The notes under the pieces are model-generated. The model ran no database searches and had not been told where the DNA came from. It saw nothing but the letters and a program-made list of their open reading frames with translations. Made by a program: the position numbers and the translations under genes. This document shows, piece after piece, positions 37,901 through 52,200 of a DNA stretch of 64,000 nt (position 1 is the stretch's first letter; the number at the start of each line of letters is the position of its first letter). The stretch comes from Eledone cirrhosa (Eukaryota; Mollusca; Cephalopoda; Octopoda; Eledonidae), in contig OZ024743.1 in NCBI GenBank assembly GCA_964016885.1, positions 175,943,074 to 176,007,073 on the forward strand, given 5' to 3'.

Positions 37901-40900
37901 GTAACAGCAGCAGTAGTAACAGCAACAGTAGTAGTAGTAACAACCCTGTAACAGTAGTAATAACAGCATTAACATTAGACACAGTAGCAGTAACAACAGC
38001 AGTAGTAACAACAACAGTAGTAGTAGTAACAACCCAGTAACAGTAGTAATAACAACATTAACATTAGACACAGTAGCAGTAACAACAGCAGTAGTAACAA
38101 CAACAGTAGTAGTAGTAACAACCCAGTAACAGTAGTAATAACAGCATTAACATTAGACACAGTAGCAGTAACAACAGCAGTAGTAACAGCAACAGTAGCA
38201 GTAGTACCAACAGCAGTAACAGTAGTAATAACAGCATTAACATTAGACACAGTAGCAGTATCAACAGCAGTAGTAACAGCAACAGTAGTAGTAGTAACAA
38301 CCCAGTAACAGTAGTAATAACAGCATTAACATTAGACACAGTAGCAGTAACAACAGCAGTAGTAACAGCAACAGTATCAGTAGTAACAACCCAGTAACAG
38401 TAGTAATAACAGCATTAACATTAGACACAGTAGCAGTAACAACAGCAGTAGTAACAACAACAGTAGTAGTAGTAACAACCCTGTAACAGTAGTAATAACA
38501 GCATTAATATTAGACACAGTAGTAGTAACAACAGCAGTAGTAACAGCAACAGTAGCAGTAGTAACAACCCAGTAACAGTAGTAATAACAGCATTAACATT
38601 AGACACAGTAGCAGTAACAACAGCAGTAGTAACAGCAACAGTAGTAGTAGTAACAACCCAGTAACATTAGTAATAACAGCATTAACATTAGACACAGTAG
38701 CAGTAACAACAGCAGTAGTAACAACAACAGTAGCAGTAGTAACAACAGCAGTAACAGTAGTAATAACAGCATTAACATTAGACACAGTAGCAGTAACAAC
38801 AGCAGTAGTAACAGCAACAGTAGCAGTACCAACAACCCAGTAACAGTAGTAATAACAGCATTAACATTAGACACAGTAGCAGTAACAACAGCAGTAGTAA
38901 CAACAACAGTAGTAGTAGTAACAACCCTGTAACAGTAGTAATAACAGCATTAACATTAGACACAGTAGCAGTAACAACAGCAGTAGTAACAGCAACAGTA
39001 GCAGTAGTAACAACCGAGTAACAGTAGTAATAACAGCATTAACATTAGAAACAGTAGCAGTAACAACAGCAGTAGTAACAACAACAGTAGTAGTAGTAAC
39101 AACCCTGTAACAGTAGTAATAACAGCATTAATATTAGACACAGAAGCAGTAACAACAGCAGTAGTAACAGCAACAGTAGCAGTAACAACAGCAGTATTAA
39201 CAGCAACAGTAGTAGTAGTAACAACAGCAGTAACAGTAGTAATAACAGCATTAACATTAGACACAGTAGCAGTATCAACAGCAGTAGTAACAACAACAGT
39301 AGCAGTAGTAACAACCCAGTAACAGTAGTAATAACAGCATTAACATTAGACACAGTAGCAGTAACAACAGCAGTAGTAACAACAACAGTAGTAGTAGTAA
39401 CAACCCTGTAACAGTAGTAATAACAGCATTAACATTAGACACAGTAGCAGTAACAACAGCAGTAGTAACAGCAACAGTAGCAGTACCAACAACCCAGTAA
39501 CAGTAGTAATAACAGCATTAACATTAGACACAGTAGCAGTAACAACAGCAGTAGTAACAACAACAGTAGTAGTAGTAACAACAGCAGTAACAGTAGTAAT
39601 AACAGCATTAACATTAGACACAGTAGCAGTAACAACAGCAGTAATAACAGCAACAGTAGTAGTAGTAACAACCCTGTAACAGTAGTAATAACAGCATTAA
39701 CATTAGACACAGTAGCAGTAACAACAGTAGCAGTAACAGCAACAGTAGTAGTAGTAACAACCCTGTAACAGTAGTAATAACAACATTAACATTAGACACA
39801 GTAGCATTAACAACAGCAGTAGTAACAACAACAGTAGTAGTAGTAACAACCCAGTAACAGTAGTAATAACAACATTAACATTAGACACAGTAGCAGTAAC
39901 AACAGCAGTAGTAACAACAACAGTAGTAGTAGTAACAACCCAGTAACAGTAGTAATAACAGCATTAACATTAGACACAGTAGCAGTAACAACAGCAGTAG
40001 TAACAGCAACAGTAGCAGTAGCAACAACCCTGTAACAGTAGTAATAACAGCATTAACATTAGACACAGTAGCAGTAACAACAGCAGTAGTAACAGCAACA
40101 GTAGCAGTAGTAACAACCCAGTAACAGTAGTAATAACAGCATTAACATTAGACACAGTAGCAGTAACAACAGCAGTAGTAACAACAACAGTAGTAGAAGT
40201 AACAACCCTGTAACAGTAGTAATAACAGCATTAATATTAGACACAGTAGCAGTAACAAAAGCAGTAGTAACAGCAACAGTAGCAGTAGTAACAACCCAGT
40301 AACAGTAGTAATAACAGCATTATCATTAGACACACTAGCAGTAACAACAGCAGTAGTAACAGCAACAGTAGTAGTAGTAACAACCCAGTAACAGTAGTAA
40401 TAACAGCATTAACATTAGACACAGTAGCAGTAACAACAGCAGTAGTAACAACAACAGTAGCAGTAGTAACAACAGCAGTAACAGTAGTAAAAACAGCATT
40501 AACATTAGACACAGTAGCAGTAACAACAGCAGTAGTAACAGCAACAGTAGCAGTACCAACAACCCAGTAACAGTAGTAATAACAGCATTAACATTAGACA
40601 CAGTAGCAGTAACAACAGCAGTAGTAACAACAACAGTAGTAGTAGTAACAACCCTGTAACAGTAGTAATAACAGCATTAACATTAGACACAGTAGCAGTA
40701 ACAACAGCAGTAGTAACAGCAACAGTAGCAGTAGTAACAACCGAGTAACAGTAGTAATAACAGCATTAACATTAGACACAGTAGCAGTAACAACAGCAGT
40801 AGTAACAACAACAGTAGTAGTAGTAACAACCCTGTAACAGTAGTAATAACAGCATTAATATTAGACACAGTAGCAGTAACAACAGCAGTAGTAACAGCAA

Positions 40901-41699
40901 CAGTAGCAGTAGTAACAACCCAGTAACAGTAGTAATAACAGCATTAGCATTAGACACAGTAGCAGTAACAACAGCAGTAATAACAGCAACAGTAGTAGTA
41001 GTAACAACAGCAGTAACAGTAGTAATAACAGCATTAACATTAGACACAGTAGCAGTATCAACAGCAGTAGTAACAACAACAGTAGCAGTAGTAACAACCC
41101 AGTAACAGTAGTAATAACAGCATTAACATTAGACACAGTAGCAGTAACAACAGCAGTAGTAACAACAACAGTAGTAGTAGTAACAACCCTGTAACAGTAG
41201 TAATAACAGCATTAACATTAGACACAGTAGCAGTAACAACAGCAGTAGTAACAGCAACATTAGCAGTACCAACAACCCAGTAACAGTAGTAATAACAGCA
41301 TTAACATTAGACACAGTAGCAGTAACAACAGCAGTAGTAACAACAACAGTAGTAGTAGTAACATCCCTGTAACAGTAGTAATAACAGCATTAACATTAGA
41401 CACAGTAGCAGTAACAACAGCAGTAGTAACAGCAACAGTAGCAGTACCAACAACCCAGTAACAGTAGTAATAACAGCATTAACATTAGACACAGTAGCAG
41501 TAACAACAGCAGTAGTAACAACAACAGTAGTAGTAGTAACAACCCTGTAACAGTAGTAATAACAGCATTAACATTAGACACAGTAGCGGTAACAAAAGCA
41601 GTAGTAACAGCAACAGTAGCAGTATCAACAGCAGTAGTAACAGCAACAGTAGTAGTAGTAACAACCCAGTAACAGTAGTAATAACAGCATTAACATTAG

Positions 41700-44600
41700 A
41701 CACAGTAGCAGTAACAACAGCAGTAGTAACAGCAACAGTAGCAGTAGTAACAACCCAGTAACAGTAGTAATAACAGCATTAACATTAGACACAGTAGCAG
41801 TAACAACAGCAGTAGTAACAGCAACAGTAGTAGTAGTAACAACCCAGTAACATTAGTAATAACAGCATTAACATTAGACACAGTAGCAGTAACAACAGCA
41901 GTAGTAACAACAACAGTAGCAGTAGTAACAACAGCAGTAACAGTAGTAATAACAGCATTAACATTAGACACAGTAGCAGTAACAACAGCAGTAGTAACAG
42001 CAACAGTAGCAGTACCAACAACCCAGTAACAGTAGTAATAACAGCATTAATATTAGACACAGTAGCAGTAACAACAGCAGTAGTAACAACAACAGTAGTA
42101 GTAGTAACAACCCTGTAACAGTACTAATAACAGCATTAACATTAGACACAGTAGCAGTAACAACAGCAGTAGTAACAACAACAGTAGCAGTAGTAACAAC
42201 AGCAGTAACAGTAGTAATAACAGCATTAACATTAGACACAGTAGCAGTAACAACAGCAGTAGTAACAACAACAGTAGTAGTAGTAACAACCCTGTAACAG
42301 TAGTAATAACAGCATTAACATTAGACACAGTAGCAGTAACAACAGCAGTAGTAACAGCAACAGTAGCAGTAGTAACAACCGAGTAACAGTAGTAATAACA
42401 GCATTAACATTAGAAACAGTAGCAGTAACAACAGCAGTAGTAACAACAACAGTAGTAGTAGTAACAACCCTGTAACAGTAGTAATAACAGCATTAATATT
42501 AGACACAGAAGCAGTAACAACAGCAGTAGTAACAGCAACAGTAGCAGTAACAACAGCAGTATTAACAGCAACAGTAGTAGTAGTAACAACAGCAGTAACA
42601 GTAGTAATAACAGCATTAACATTAGACACAGTAGCAGTATCAACAGCAGTAGTAACAACAACAGTAGCAGTAGTAACAACCCAGTAACAGTAGTAATAAC
42701 AGCATTAACATTAGACACAGTAGCAGTAACAACAGCAGTAGTAACAACAACAGTAGTAGTAGTAACAACCCTGTAACAGTAGTAATAACAGCATTAACAT
42801 TAGACACAGTAGCAGTAACAACAGCAGTAGTAACAGCAACAGTAGCAGTACCAACAACCCAGTAACAGTAGTAATAACAGCATTAACATTAGACACAGTA
42901 GCAGTAACAACAGCAGTAGTAACAACAACAGTAGTAGTAGTAACAACCCTGTAACAGTAGTAATAACAGCATTAACATTAGACACAGTAGCAGTAACAAC
43001 AGCAGTAATAACAGCAACAGTAGTAGTAGTAACAACCCTGTAACAGTAGTAATAACAGCATTAACATTAGACACAGTAGCAGTAACAACAGTAGCAGTAA
43101 CAGCAACAGTAGTAGTAGTAACAACCCTGTAACAGTAGTAATAACAACATTAACATTAGACACAGTAGCATTAACAACAGCAGTAGTAACAACAACAGTA
43201 GTATTAGTAACAACCCAGTAACAGTAGTAATAACAACATTAACATTAGACACAGTAGCAGTAACAACAGCAGTAGTAACAACAACAGTAGTAGTAGTAAC
43301 AACCCAGTAACAGTAGTAATAACAGCATTAACATTAGACACAGTAGCAGTAACAACAGCAGTAGTAACAGCAACAGTAGCAGTAGTACCAACAGCAGTAA
43401 TAGTAGTAATAACAGCATTAACATTAGACACAGTAGCAGTATCAACAGCAGTAGTAACAGCAACAGTAGTAGTAGTAACAACCCAGTAACAGTAGTAATA
43501 ACAGCATTAACGTTAGACACAGTAGCAGTAACAACAGCAGTAGTAACAGCAACAGTAGCAGTAGTAACAACCCAGTAACAGTAGTAATAACAGCATTAAC
43601 ATTAGACACAGTAGCAGTAACAACAGCAGTAGTAACAACAACAGTAGTAGAAGTAACAACCCTGTAACAGTAGTAATAACAGCATTAATATTAGACACAG
43701 TAGCAGTAACAAAAGCAGTAGTAACAGCAACAGTAGCAGTAGTAACAACCCAGTAACAGTAGTAATAACAGCATTATCATTAGACACACTAGCAGTAACA
43801 ACAGCAGTAGTAACAGCAACAGTAGTAGTAGTAACAACCCAGTAACAGTAGTAATAACAGCATTAACATTAGACACAGTAGCAGTAACAACAGCAGTAGT
43901 AACAACAACAGTAGTAGTAGTAACATCCCTGTAACAGTAGTAATAACAGCATTAACATTAGACACAGTAGCAGTAACAACAGCAGTAGTAACAGCAACAG
44001 TAGCAGTACCAACAACCCAGTAACAGTAGTAATAACAGCATTAACATTAGACACAGTAGCAGTAACAACAGCAGTAGTAACAACAACAGTAGTAGTAGTA
44101 ACAACCCTGTAACAGTAGTAATAACAGCATTAACATTAGACACAGTAGCGGTAACAAAAGCAGTAGTAACAGCAACAGTAGCAGTACCAACAACCCAGTA
44201 ACAGTAGTAATAACAGCATTAACATTAGACACAGTAGCAGTAACAACAGCAGTAGTAACAGCAACAGTAGTAGTAGTAACAACCCTGTAACAGTAGTAAT
44301 AACAGCATTAACATTAGACACAGCTGCAGTAACAACAGCAGTAGTAACAGCAACAGTAGCAGTAGTAACAACAGCAGTAACAGTAGTAATAACAGCATTA
44401 ACATTAGACACAGTAGCAGTAACAACAGCAGTAGTAACAGCAACAGTAACAGTACCAACAACCGAGTAACAGTAGTAATAACAGCATTAACATTAGACAC
44501 AGTAGCAGTAACAACAGCAGTAGTAACAGCAACAGTAGCAGTAGTAACAACCCAGTAACAGTAGTAATAACAGCATTAACATTAGACACAGTAGCAGTAA

Positions 44601-47600
44601 CACCAGCAGTAGTAACAGCAACAGTAGTAGTAGTAACAACCCAGTAACAGTAGTAATAACAGCATTAACATTAGACACAGTAGCACTAACAACAGCAGTA
44701 GTAACAGCAACAGTAGCAGTAGCAACAACCCTGTAACAGTAGTAATAACAGCATAAACATTAGACACAGTAGCAGTAACAACAGCAGTAGTAACAGCAAC
44801 AGTAGTAGTAGTAACAACCCATAACAGTAGCAATAACAGCATTAACATTAGACACAGTAGCAGTAACAACAGCAGTAGTAACAATAACAGTAGCAGTAGT
44901 AACAACCCAGTAACAGTAGTAATAACAGCATTAACATTAGACACAGTAGCAGTAACAACAGCAGTAGTAACAGCAACAGTAGCAGTAGTACCAACAGCAG
45001 TAACAGTAGTAATAACAGCATTAACATTAGACACAGTAGAAGTAACAACAGCAGTAGTAACAGCAACAGTAGCAGTAGTACCAACAGCAGTAACAGTAGT
45101 AATAACAGCATTAACATTAGACACAGTAGCAGTATCAACAGCAGTAGTAACAGCAACAGTAGTAGTAGTAACAACCCAGTAACAGTAGTAATAACAGCAT
45201 TAACATTAGACACAGTAGCAGTAACAACAGCAGTAGTAACAGCAACAGTAGCAGTAGTAACAACCCAGTAACAGTAGTAATAACAGCATTAACATTAGAC
45301 ACAGTAGCAGTAACAACAGCAGTAGTAACAACAACAGTAGTAGTAGTAACAACCCTGTAACAGTAGTAATAACAGCATTAATATTAGACACAGTAGCAGT
45401 AACAACAGCAGTAGTAACAGCAACAGTAGCAGTAGTAACAACCCAGTAACAGTAGTAATAACAGCATTAACATTAGACACAGTAGCAGTAACAACAGCAG
45501 TAGTAACAGCAACAGTAGTAGTAGTAACAACCCAGTAACATTAGTAATAACAGCATTAACATTAGACACAGTAGCAGTAACAACAGCAGTAGTAACAACA
45601 ACAGTAGCAGTAGTAACAACAGCAGTAACAGTAGTAATAACAGCATTAACATTAGACACAGTAGCAGTAACAACAGCAGTAGTAACAGCAACAGTAGCAG
45701 TACCAACAACCCAGTAACAGTAGTAATAACAGCATTAACATTAGACACAGTAGCAGTAACAACAGCAGTAGTAACAACAACAGTAGTAGTAGTAACAACC
45801 CTGTAACAGTAGTAATAACAGCATTAACATTAGACACAGTAGCAGTAACAACAGCAGTAGTAACAACAACAGTAGCAGTAGTAACAACAGCAGTAACAGT
45901 AGTAATAACAGCATTAACATTAGACACAGTAGCAGTAACAACAGCAGTAGTAACAACAACAGTAGTAGTAGTAACAACCCTGTAACAGTAGTAATAACAG
46001 CATTAACATTAGACACAGTAGCAGTAACAACAGCAGTAGTAACAGCAACAGTAGCAGTAGTAACAACCGAGTAACAGTAGTAATAACAGCATTAACATTA
46101 GAAACAGTAGCAGTAACAACAGCAGTAGTAACAACAACAGTAGTAGTAGTAACAACCCTGTAACAGTAGTAATAACAGCATTAATATTAGACACAGAAGC
46201 AGTAACAACAGCAGTAGTAACAGCAACAGTAGCAGTAACAACAGCAGTATTAACAGCAACAGTAGTAGTAGTAACAACAGCAGTAACAGTAGTAATAACA
46301 GCATTAACATTAGACACAGTAGCAGTATCAACAGCAGTAGTAACAACAACAGTAGCAGTAGTAACAACCCAGTAACAGTAGTAATAACAGCATTAACATT
46401 AGACACAGTAGCAGTAACAACAGCAGTAGTAACAACAACAGTAGTAGTAGTAACAACCCTGTAACAGTAGTAATAACAGCATTAACATTAGACACAGTAG
46501 CAGTAACAACAGCAGTAGTAACAGCAACAGTAGCAGTACCAACAACCCAGTAACAGTAGTAATAACAGCATTAACATTAGACACAGTAGCAGTAACAACA
46601 GCAGTAGTAACAACAACAGTAGTAGTAGTAACAACCCTGTAACAGTAGTAATAACAGCATTAACATTAGACACAGTAGCAGTAACAACAGCAGTAATAAC
46701 AGCAACAGTAGTAGTAGTAACAACCCTGTAACAGTAGTAATAACAGCATTAAGATTAGACACAGTAGCAGTAACAACAGTAGCAGTAACAGCAACAGTAG
46801 TAGTAGTAACAACCCTGTAACAGTAGTAATAACAACATTAACATTAGACACAGTAGCATTAACAACAGCAGTAGTAACAACAACAGTAGTAGTAGTAACA
46901 ACCCAGTAACAGTAGTAATAACAACATTAACATTAGACACAGTAGCAGTAACAACAGCAGTAGTAACAACAACAGTAGTAGTAGTAACAACCCAGTAACA
47001 GTAGTAATAACAGCATTAACATTAGACACAGTAGCAGTAACAACAGCAGTAGTAACAGCAACAGTAGCAGTAGTACCAACAGCAGTAATAGTAGTAATAA
47101 CAGCATTAACATTAGACACAGTAGCAGTATCAACAGCAGTAGTAACAGCAACAGTAGTAGTAGTAACAACCCAGTAACAGTAGTAATAACAGCAATAACG
47201 TTAGACACAGTAGCAGTAACAACAGCAGTAGTAACAGCAACAGTAGCAGTAGTAACAACCCAGTAACAGTAGTAATAACAGCATTAACATTAGACACAGT
47301 AGCAGTAACAACAGCAGTAGTAACAACAACAGTAGTAGAAGTAACAACCCTGTAACAGTAGTAATAACAGCATTAATATTAGACACAGTAGCAGTAACAA
47401 AAGCAGTAGTAACAGCAACAGTAGCAGTAGTAACAACCCAGTAACAGTAGTAATAACAGCATTATCATTAGACACACTAGCAGTAACAACAGCAGTAGTA
47501 ACAGCAACAGTAGTAGTAGTAACAACCCAGTAACAGTAGTAATAACAGCATTAACATTAGACACAGTAGCAGTAACAACAGCAGTAGTAACAACAACAGT

Positions 47601-49250
47601 AGCAGTAGTAACAACAGCAGTAACAGTAGTAAAAACAGCATTAACATTAGACACAGTAGCAGTAACAACAGCAGTAGTAACAGCAACAGTAGCAGTACCA
47701 ACAACCCAGTAACAGTAGTAATAACAGCATTAACATTAGACACAGTAGCAGTAACAACAGCTGTAGTAACAACAACAGTAGTAGTAGTAACAACCCTGTA
47801 ACAGTAGTAATAACAGCATTAACATTAGACACAGTAGCAGTAACAACAGCAGTAGTAAACACAACAGTAGTAGTAGTAACAACCCTGTAACAGTAGTAAT
47901 AACAGCATTAATATTAGACACAGTAGCAGTAACAACAGCAGTAGTAACAGCAACAGTAGCAGTAGTAACAACCCAGTAACAGTAGTAATAACAGCATTAG
48001 CATTAGACACAGTAGCAGTAACAACAGCAGTAATAACAGCAACAGTAGTAGTAGTAACAACAGCAGTAACAGTAGTAATAACAGCATTAACATTAGACAC
48101 AGTAGCAGTATCAACAGCAGTAGTAACAACAACAGTAGCAGTAGTAACAACCCAGTAACAGTAGTAATAACAGCATTAACATTAGACACAGTAGCAGTAA
48201 CAACAGCAGTAGTAACAACAACAGTAGTAGTAGTAACAACCCTGTAACAGTAGTAATAACAGCATTAACATTAGACACAGTAGCAGTAACAACAGCAGTA
48301 GTAACAGCAACATTAGCAGTACCAACAACCCAGTAACAGTAGTAATAACAGCATTAACATTAGACACAGTAGCAGTAACAACAGCAGTAGTAACAACAAC
48401 AGTAGTAGTAGTAACATCCCTGTAACAGTAGTAATAACAGCATTAACATTAGACACAGTAGCAGTAACAACAGCAGTAGTAACAGCAACAGTAGCAGTAC
48501 CAACAACCCAGTAACAGTAGTAATAACAGCATTAACATTAGACACAGTAGCAGTAACAACAGCAGTAGTAACAGCAACAGTAGCAGTACCAACAACCCAG
48601 TAACAGTAGTAATAACAGCATTAACATTAGACACAGTAGCAGTAACAACAGCAGTAGTAACAGCAACAGTAGTAGTAGTAACAACCCTGTAACAGTAGTA
48701 ATAACAGCATTAACATTAGACACAGTTGCAGTAACAACAGCAGTAGTAACAGCAACAGTAGCAGTAGTAACAACAGCAGTAACAGTAGTAATAACAGCAT
48801 TAACATTAGACACAGTAGCAGTAACAACAGCAGTAGTAACAGCAACAGTAGCAGTACCAACAACCCAGTAACAGTAGTAATAACAGCATTAACATTAGAC
48901 ACAGTAGCAGTAACAACAGCAGTAGTAACAGCAACAGTAGCAGTAGTAACAACCCAGTAACAGTAGTAATAACAGCATTAACATTAGACACAGTAGCAGT
49001 AACACCAGCAGTAGTAACAGCAACAGTAGTAGTAGTAACAACCCAGTAACAGTAGTAATAACAGCATTAACATTAGACACAGTAGCACTAACAACAGCAG
49101 TAGTAACAGCAACAGTAGCAGTAGCAACAACCCTGTAACAGTAGTAATAACAGCATAAACATTAGACACAGTAGCAGTAACAACAGCAGTAGTAACAGCA
49201 ACAGTAGTAGTAGTAACAACCCAGTAACAGTAGCAATAACAGCATTAACA
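41700..49250. repeat. Tandem duplication, offset 3688 bp, with a 714-bp shift
   Basis: 41.7-43.8 kb matches 45.4-47.5 kb at +3688. The markers include AACATTAGTAATAAC, ATTAGAAACAG, GACACAGAAGCAG, GTAGCATTAAC and TATCATTAGAC. From 44.14 kb the match resumes at +4402 (44.14-44.7 with 48.54-49.1 kb; markers GTAACACCAGC and GTAGCACTAAC). So about 714 bp, or eight monomers, is extra on the right or lost on the left. Confidence 0.75.
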
Positions 49251-52200
49251 TTAGACACAGTAGCAGTAACAACAGCAGTAGTAACAATAACAGTAGCAGT
49301 AGTAACAACCCAGTAACAGTAGTAATAACAGCATTAACATTAGACACAGTAGCAGTATCAACAGCAGTAGTAACAACAACAGTAGCAGTAGTAACAACCC
49401 AGTAACAGTAGTAATAACAGCATTAACATTAGACACAGTAGCAGTAACAACAGCAGTAGTAACAACAACAGTAGTAGTAGTAACAACCCAGTAACAGTAG
49501 TAATAACAGCATTAACATTAGACACAGTAGCAGTAACAACAGCAGTAGTAACAGCAACAGTAGCAGTAGTAACAACCCAGTAACAGTAGTAATAACAGCA
49601 TTAACATTAGACACAGTAGCAGTAACAACAGCAGTAGTAACAGCAACAGTAGTAGTACCAACAACCCAGTAACAGTAGTAATAACAGCATTAACATTAGA
49701 CACAGTAGCAGTAACAACAGCAGTAGTAACAGCAACAGTAGCAGTAGTAACAACAGCAGTAACAGTAGTAATAACAGCATTAACATTAGACACAGTAGCA
49801 GTAACAACAGCAGTAGTAACAGCAACAGTAGTAGTACCAACAACCCAGTAACAGTAGTAATAACAGCATTAACATTAGACACAGTAGAAGTAACAACAGC
49901 AGTAGTAACAGCAACAGTAGCAGTAGTAACAACCCAGTAATAGTAGTAATAACAGCATTAACATTAGACACAGTAGCAGTAACAACAGCAGTAGTAACAG
50001 CAACAGTAGCAGTAGTAACAACAGCAGTAACAGTAGTAATAACAGCATTAACATTAGACACAGTAGCAGTAACAACAGCAGTAGTAACAGCAACAGTAGC
50101 AGTAGTAACAACAGCAGTAACAGTAGTAATAACAGCATTAACATTAGACACAGTAGCAGTAACAACAGCAGTAGTAACAACAACAGTAGTAGTAGTAACA
50201 ACAGCAGTAACAGTAGTAATAACAGCATTAACATTAGACACAGTAGCAGTAACAACAGCAGTAGTAACAACAGCAGTAGCAGTAGTAACAACAGCAGTAA
50301 CAGTAGTAATAACAGCATTAACATTAGACACAGTAGCAGTAACAACAGCAGTAGTAACAGCAACAGTAGCAGTAGTAACAACAGCAGTAACAGTAGTAAT
50401 AACAGCATTAACATTAGACACAGTAGCAGTAACAACAGCAGTAGTAACAACAACAGAAGCAGTAGTAACAACAGCAGTAACAGTAGTAATAACAGCATTA
50501 ACATTAGACACAGTAGCAGTAACAACAGCAGTAGTAACAGCAACAGTAGCAGTACCAACAACCCAGTAACAGTAGTAATAACAGCATTAACATTAGACAC
50601 AGTAGCAGTAACAACAGCAGTAGTAACAGAAACAGTAGCAGTAGTAACAACAGCAGTAACAGTAGTAATAACAGCATTAACATTAGACACAGTAGCAGTA
50701 ACAACAGCAGTAGTAACAGCAACAGTAGCAGTAGTAACAACATCAGTAACAGTAGTAATAACAGCATTAACATTAGACACAGTAGCAGTAACAACAGCAG
50801 TAGTAACAACAACAGTAGTAGTAGTAACAACAGCAGTAACAGTAGTAATAACAGCATTAACATTAGACACAGTAGCAGTATCAACAGCAGTAGTAACAAC
50901 AACAGTAGCATTAGTAACAACCCAGTAACAGTAGTAATAACAGCATTAACATTAGACACAGTAGCAGTAACAACAGCAGTAGTAACAACAACAGTAGTAG
51001 TAGTAACAACCCTGTAACAGTAGTAATAACAGCATTAACATTAGACACAGTAGCAGTAACAACAGCAGTAGTAACAGCAACATTAGCAGTACCAACAACC
51101 CAGTAACAGTAGTAATAACAGCATTAACATTAGACACAGTAGCAGTAACAACAGCAGTAGTAACAACAACAGTAGTAGTAGTAACATACCTGTAACAGTA
51201 GTAATAACAGCATTAACATTAGACACAGTAGCAGTAACAACAGCAGTAGTAACAGCAACAGTAGCAGTACCAACAACCCAGTAACAGTAGTAATAACAGC
51301 ATTAACATTAGACACAGTAGCAGTAACAACAGCAGTAGTAACAGCAACAGTAGCAGTACCAACAACCCAGTAACAGTAGTAATAACAGCATTAACATTAG
51401 ACACAGTAGCAGTAACAACAGCAGTAGTAACAGCAACAGTAGTAGTAGTAACAACCCTGTAACAGTAGTAATAACAGCATTAACATTAGACACAGTTGCA
51501 GTAACAACAGCAGTAGTAACAGCAACAGTAGCAGTAGTAACAACAGCAGTAACAGTAGTAATAACAGCATTAACATTAGACACAGTAGCAGTAACAACAG
51601 CAGTAGTAACAGCAACAGTAGCAGTACCAACAACCCAGTAACAGTAGTAATAACAGCATTAACATTAGACACAGTAGCAGTAACAACAGCAGTAGTAACA
51701 GCAACAGTAGCAGTAGTAACAACCCAGTAACAGTAGTAATAACAGCATTAACATTAGACACAGTAGCAGTAACACCAGCAGTAGTAACAGCAACAGTAGT
51801 AGTAGTAACAACCCAGTAACAGTAGTAATAACAGCATTAACATTAGACACAGTAGCACTAACAACAGCAGTAGTAACAGCAACAGTAGCAGTAGCAACAA
51901 CCCTGTAACAGTAGTAATAACAGCATAAACATTAGACACAGTAGCAGTAACAACAGCAGTAGTAACAGCAACAGTAGTAGTAGTAACAACCCAGTAACAG
52001 TAGCAATAACAGCATTAACATTAGACACAGTAGCAGTAACAACAGCAGTAGTAACAATAACAGTAGCAGTAGTAACAACCCAGAAACAGTAGTAATAACA
52101 GCATTAACATTAGACACAGTAGCAGTATCAACAGCAGTAGTAACAGCAACAGTAGCAGTAGTAACAACCCAGTAACAGTAGTAATAACAGCATTAACATT

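Larger units (their letters stand above)
26500..41620. repeat. Adjacent tandem duplication, offset 8402 bp
   Basis: Copy 1 spans about 26.5-34.9 kb and copy 2 about 34.9-41.6 kb. From 26.5 to 31.5 kb every marker recurs at +8402. From 33.1 to 34.86 kb the offset is +6764. The difference, 1638 bp, equals the extra internal tandem copy in the left unit. The marker AGCGGTAACAAAAG at 34821 and 41585 closes the duplicated block; a further copy is at 44147. Confidence 0.85.
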
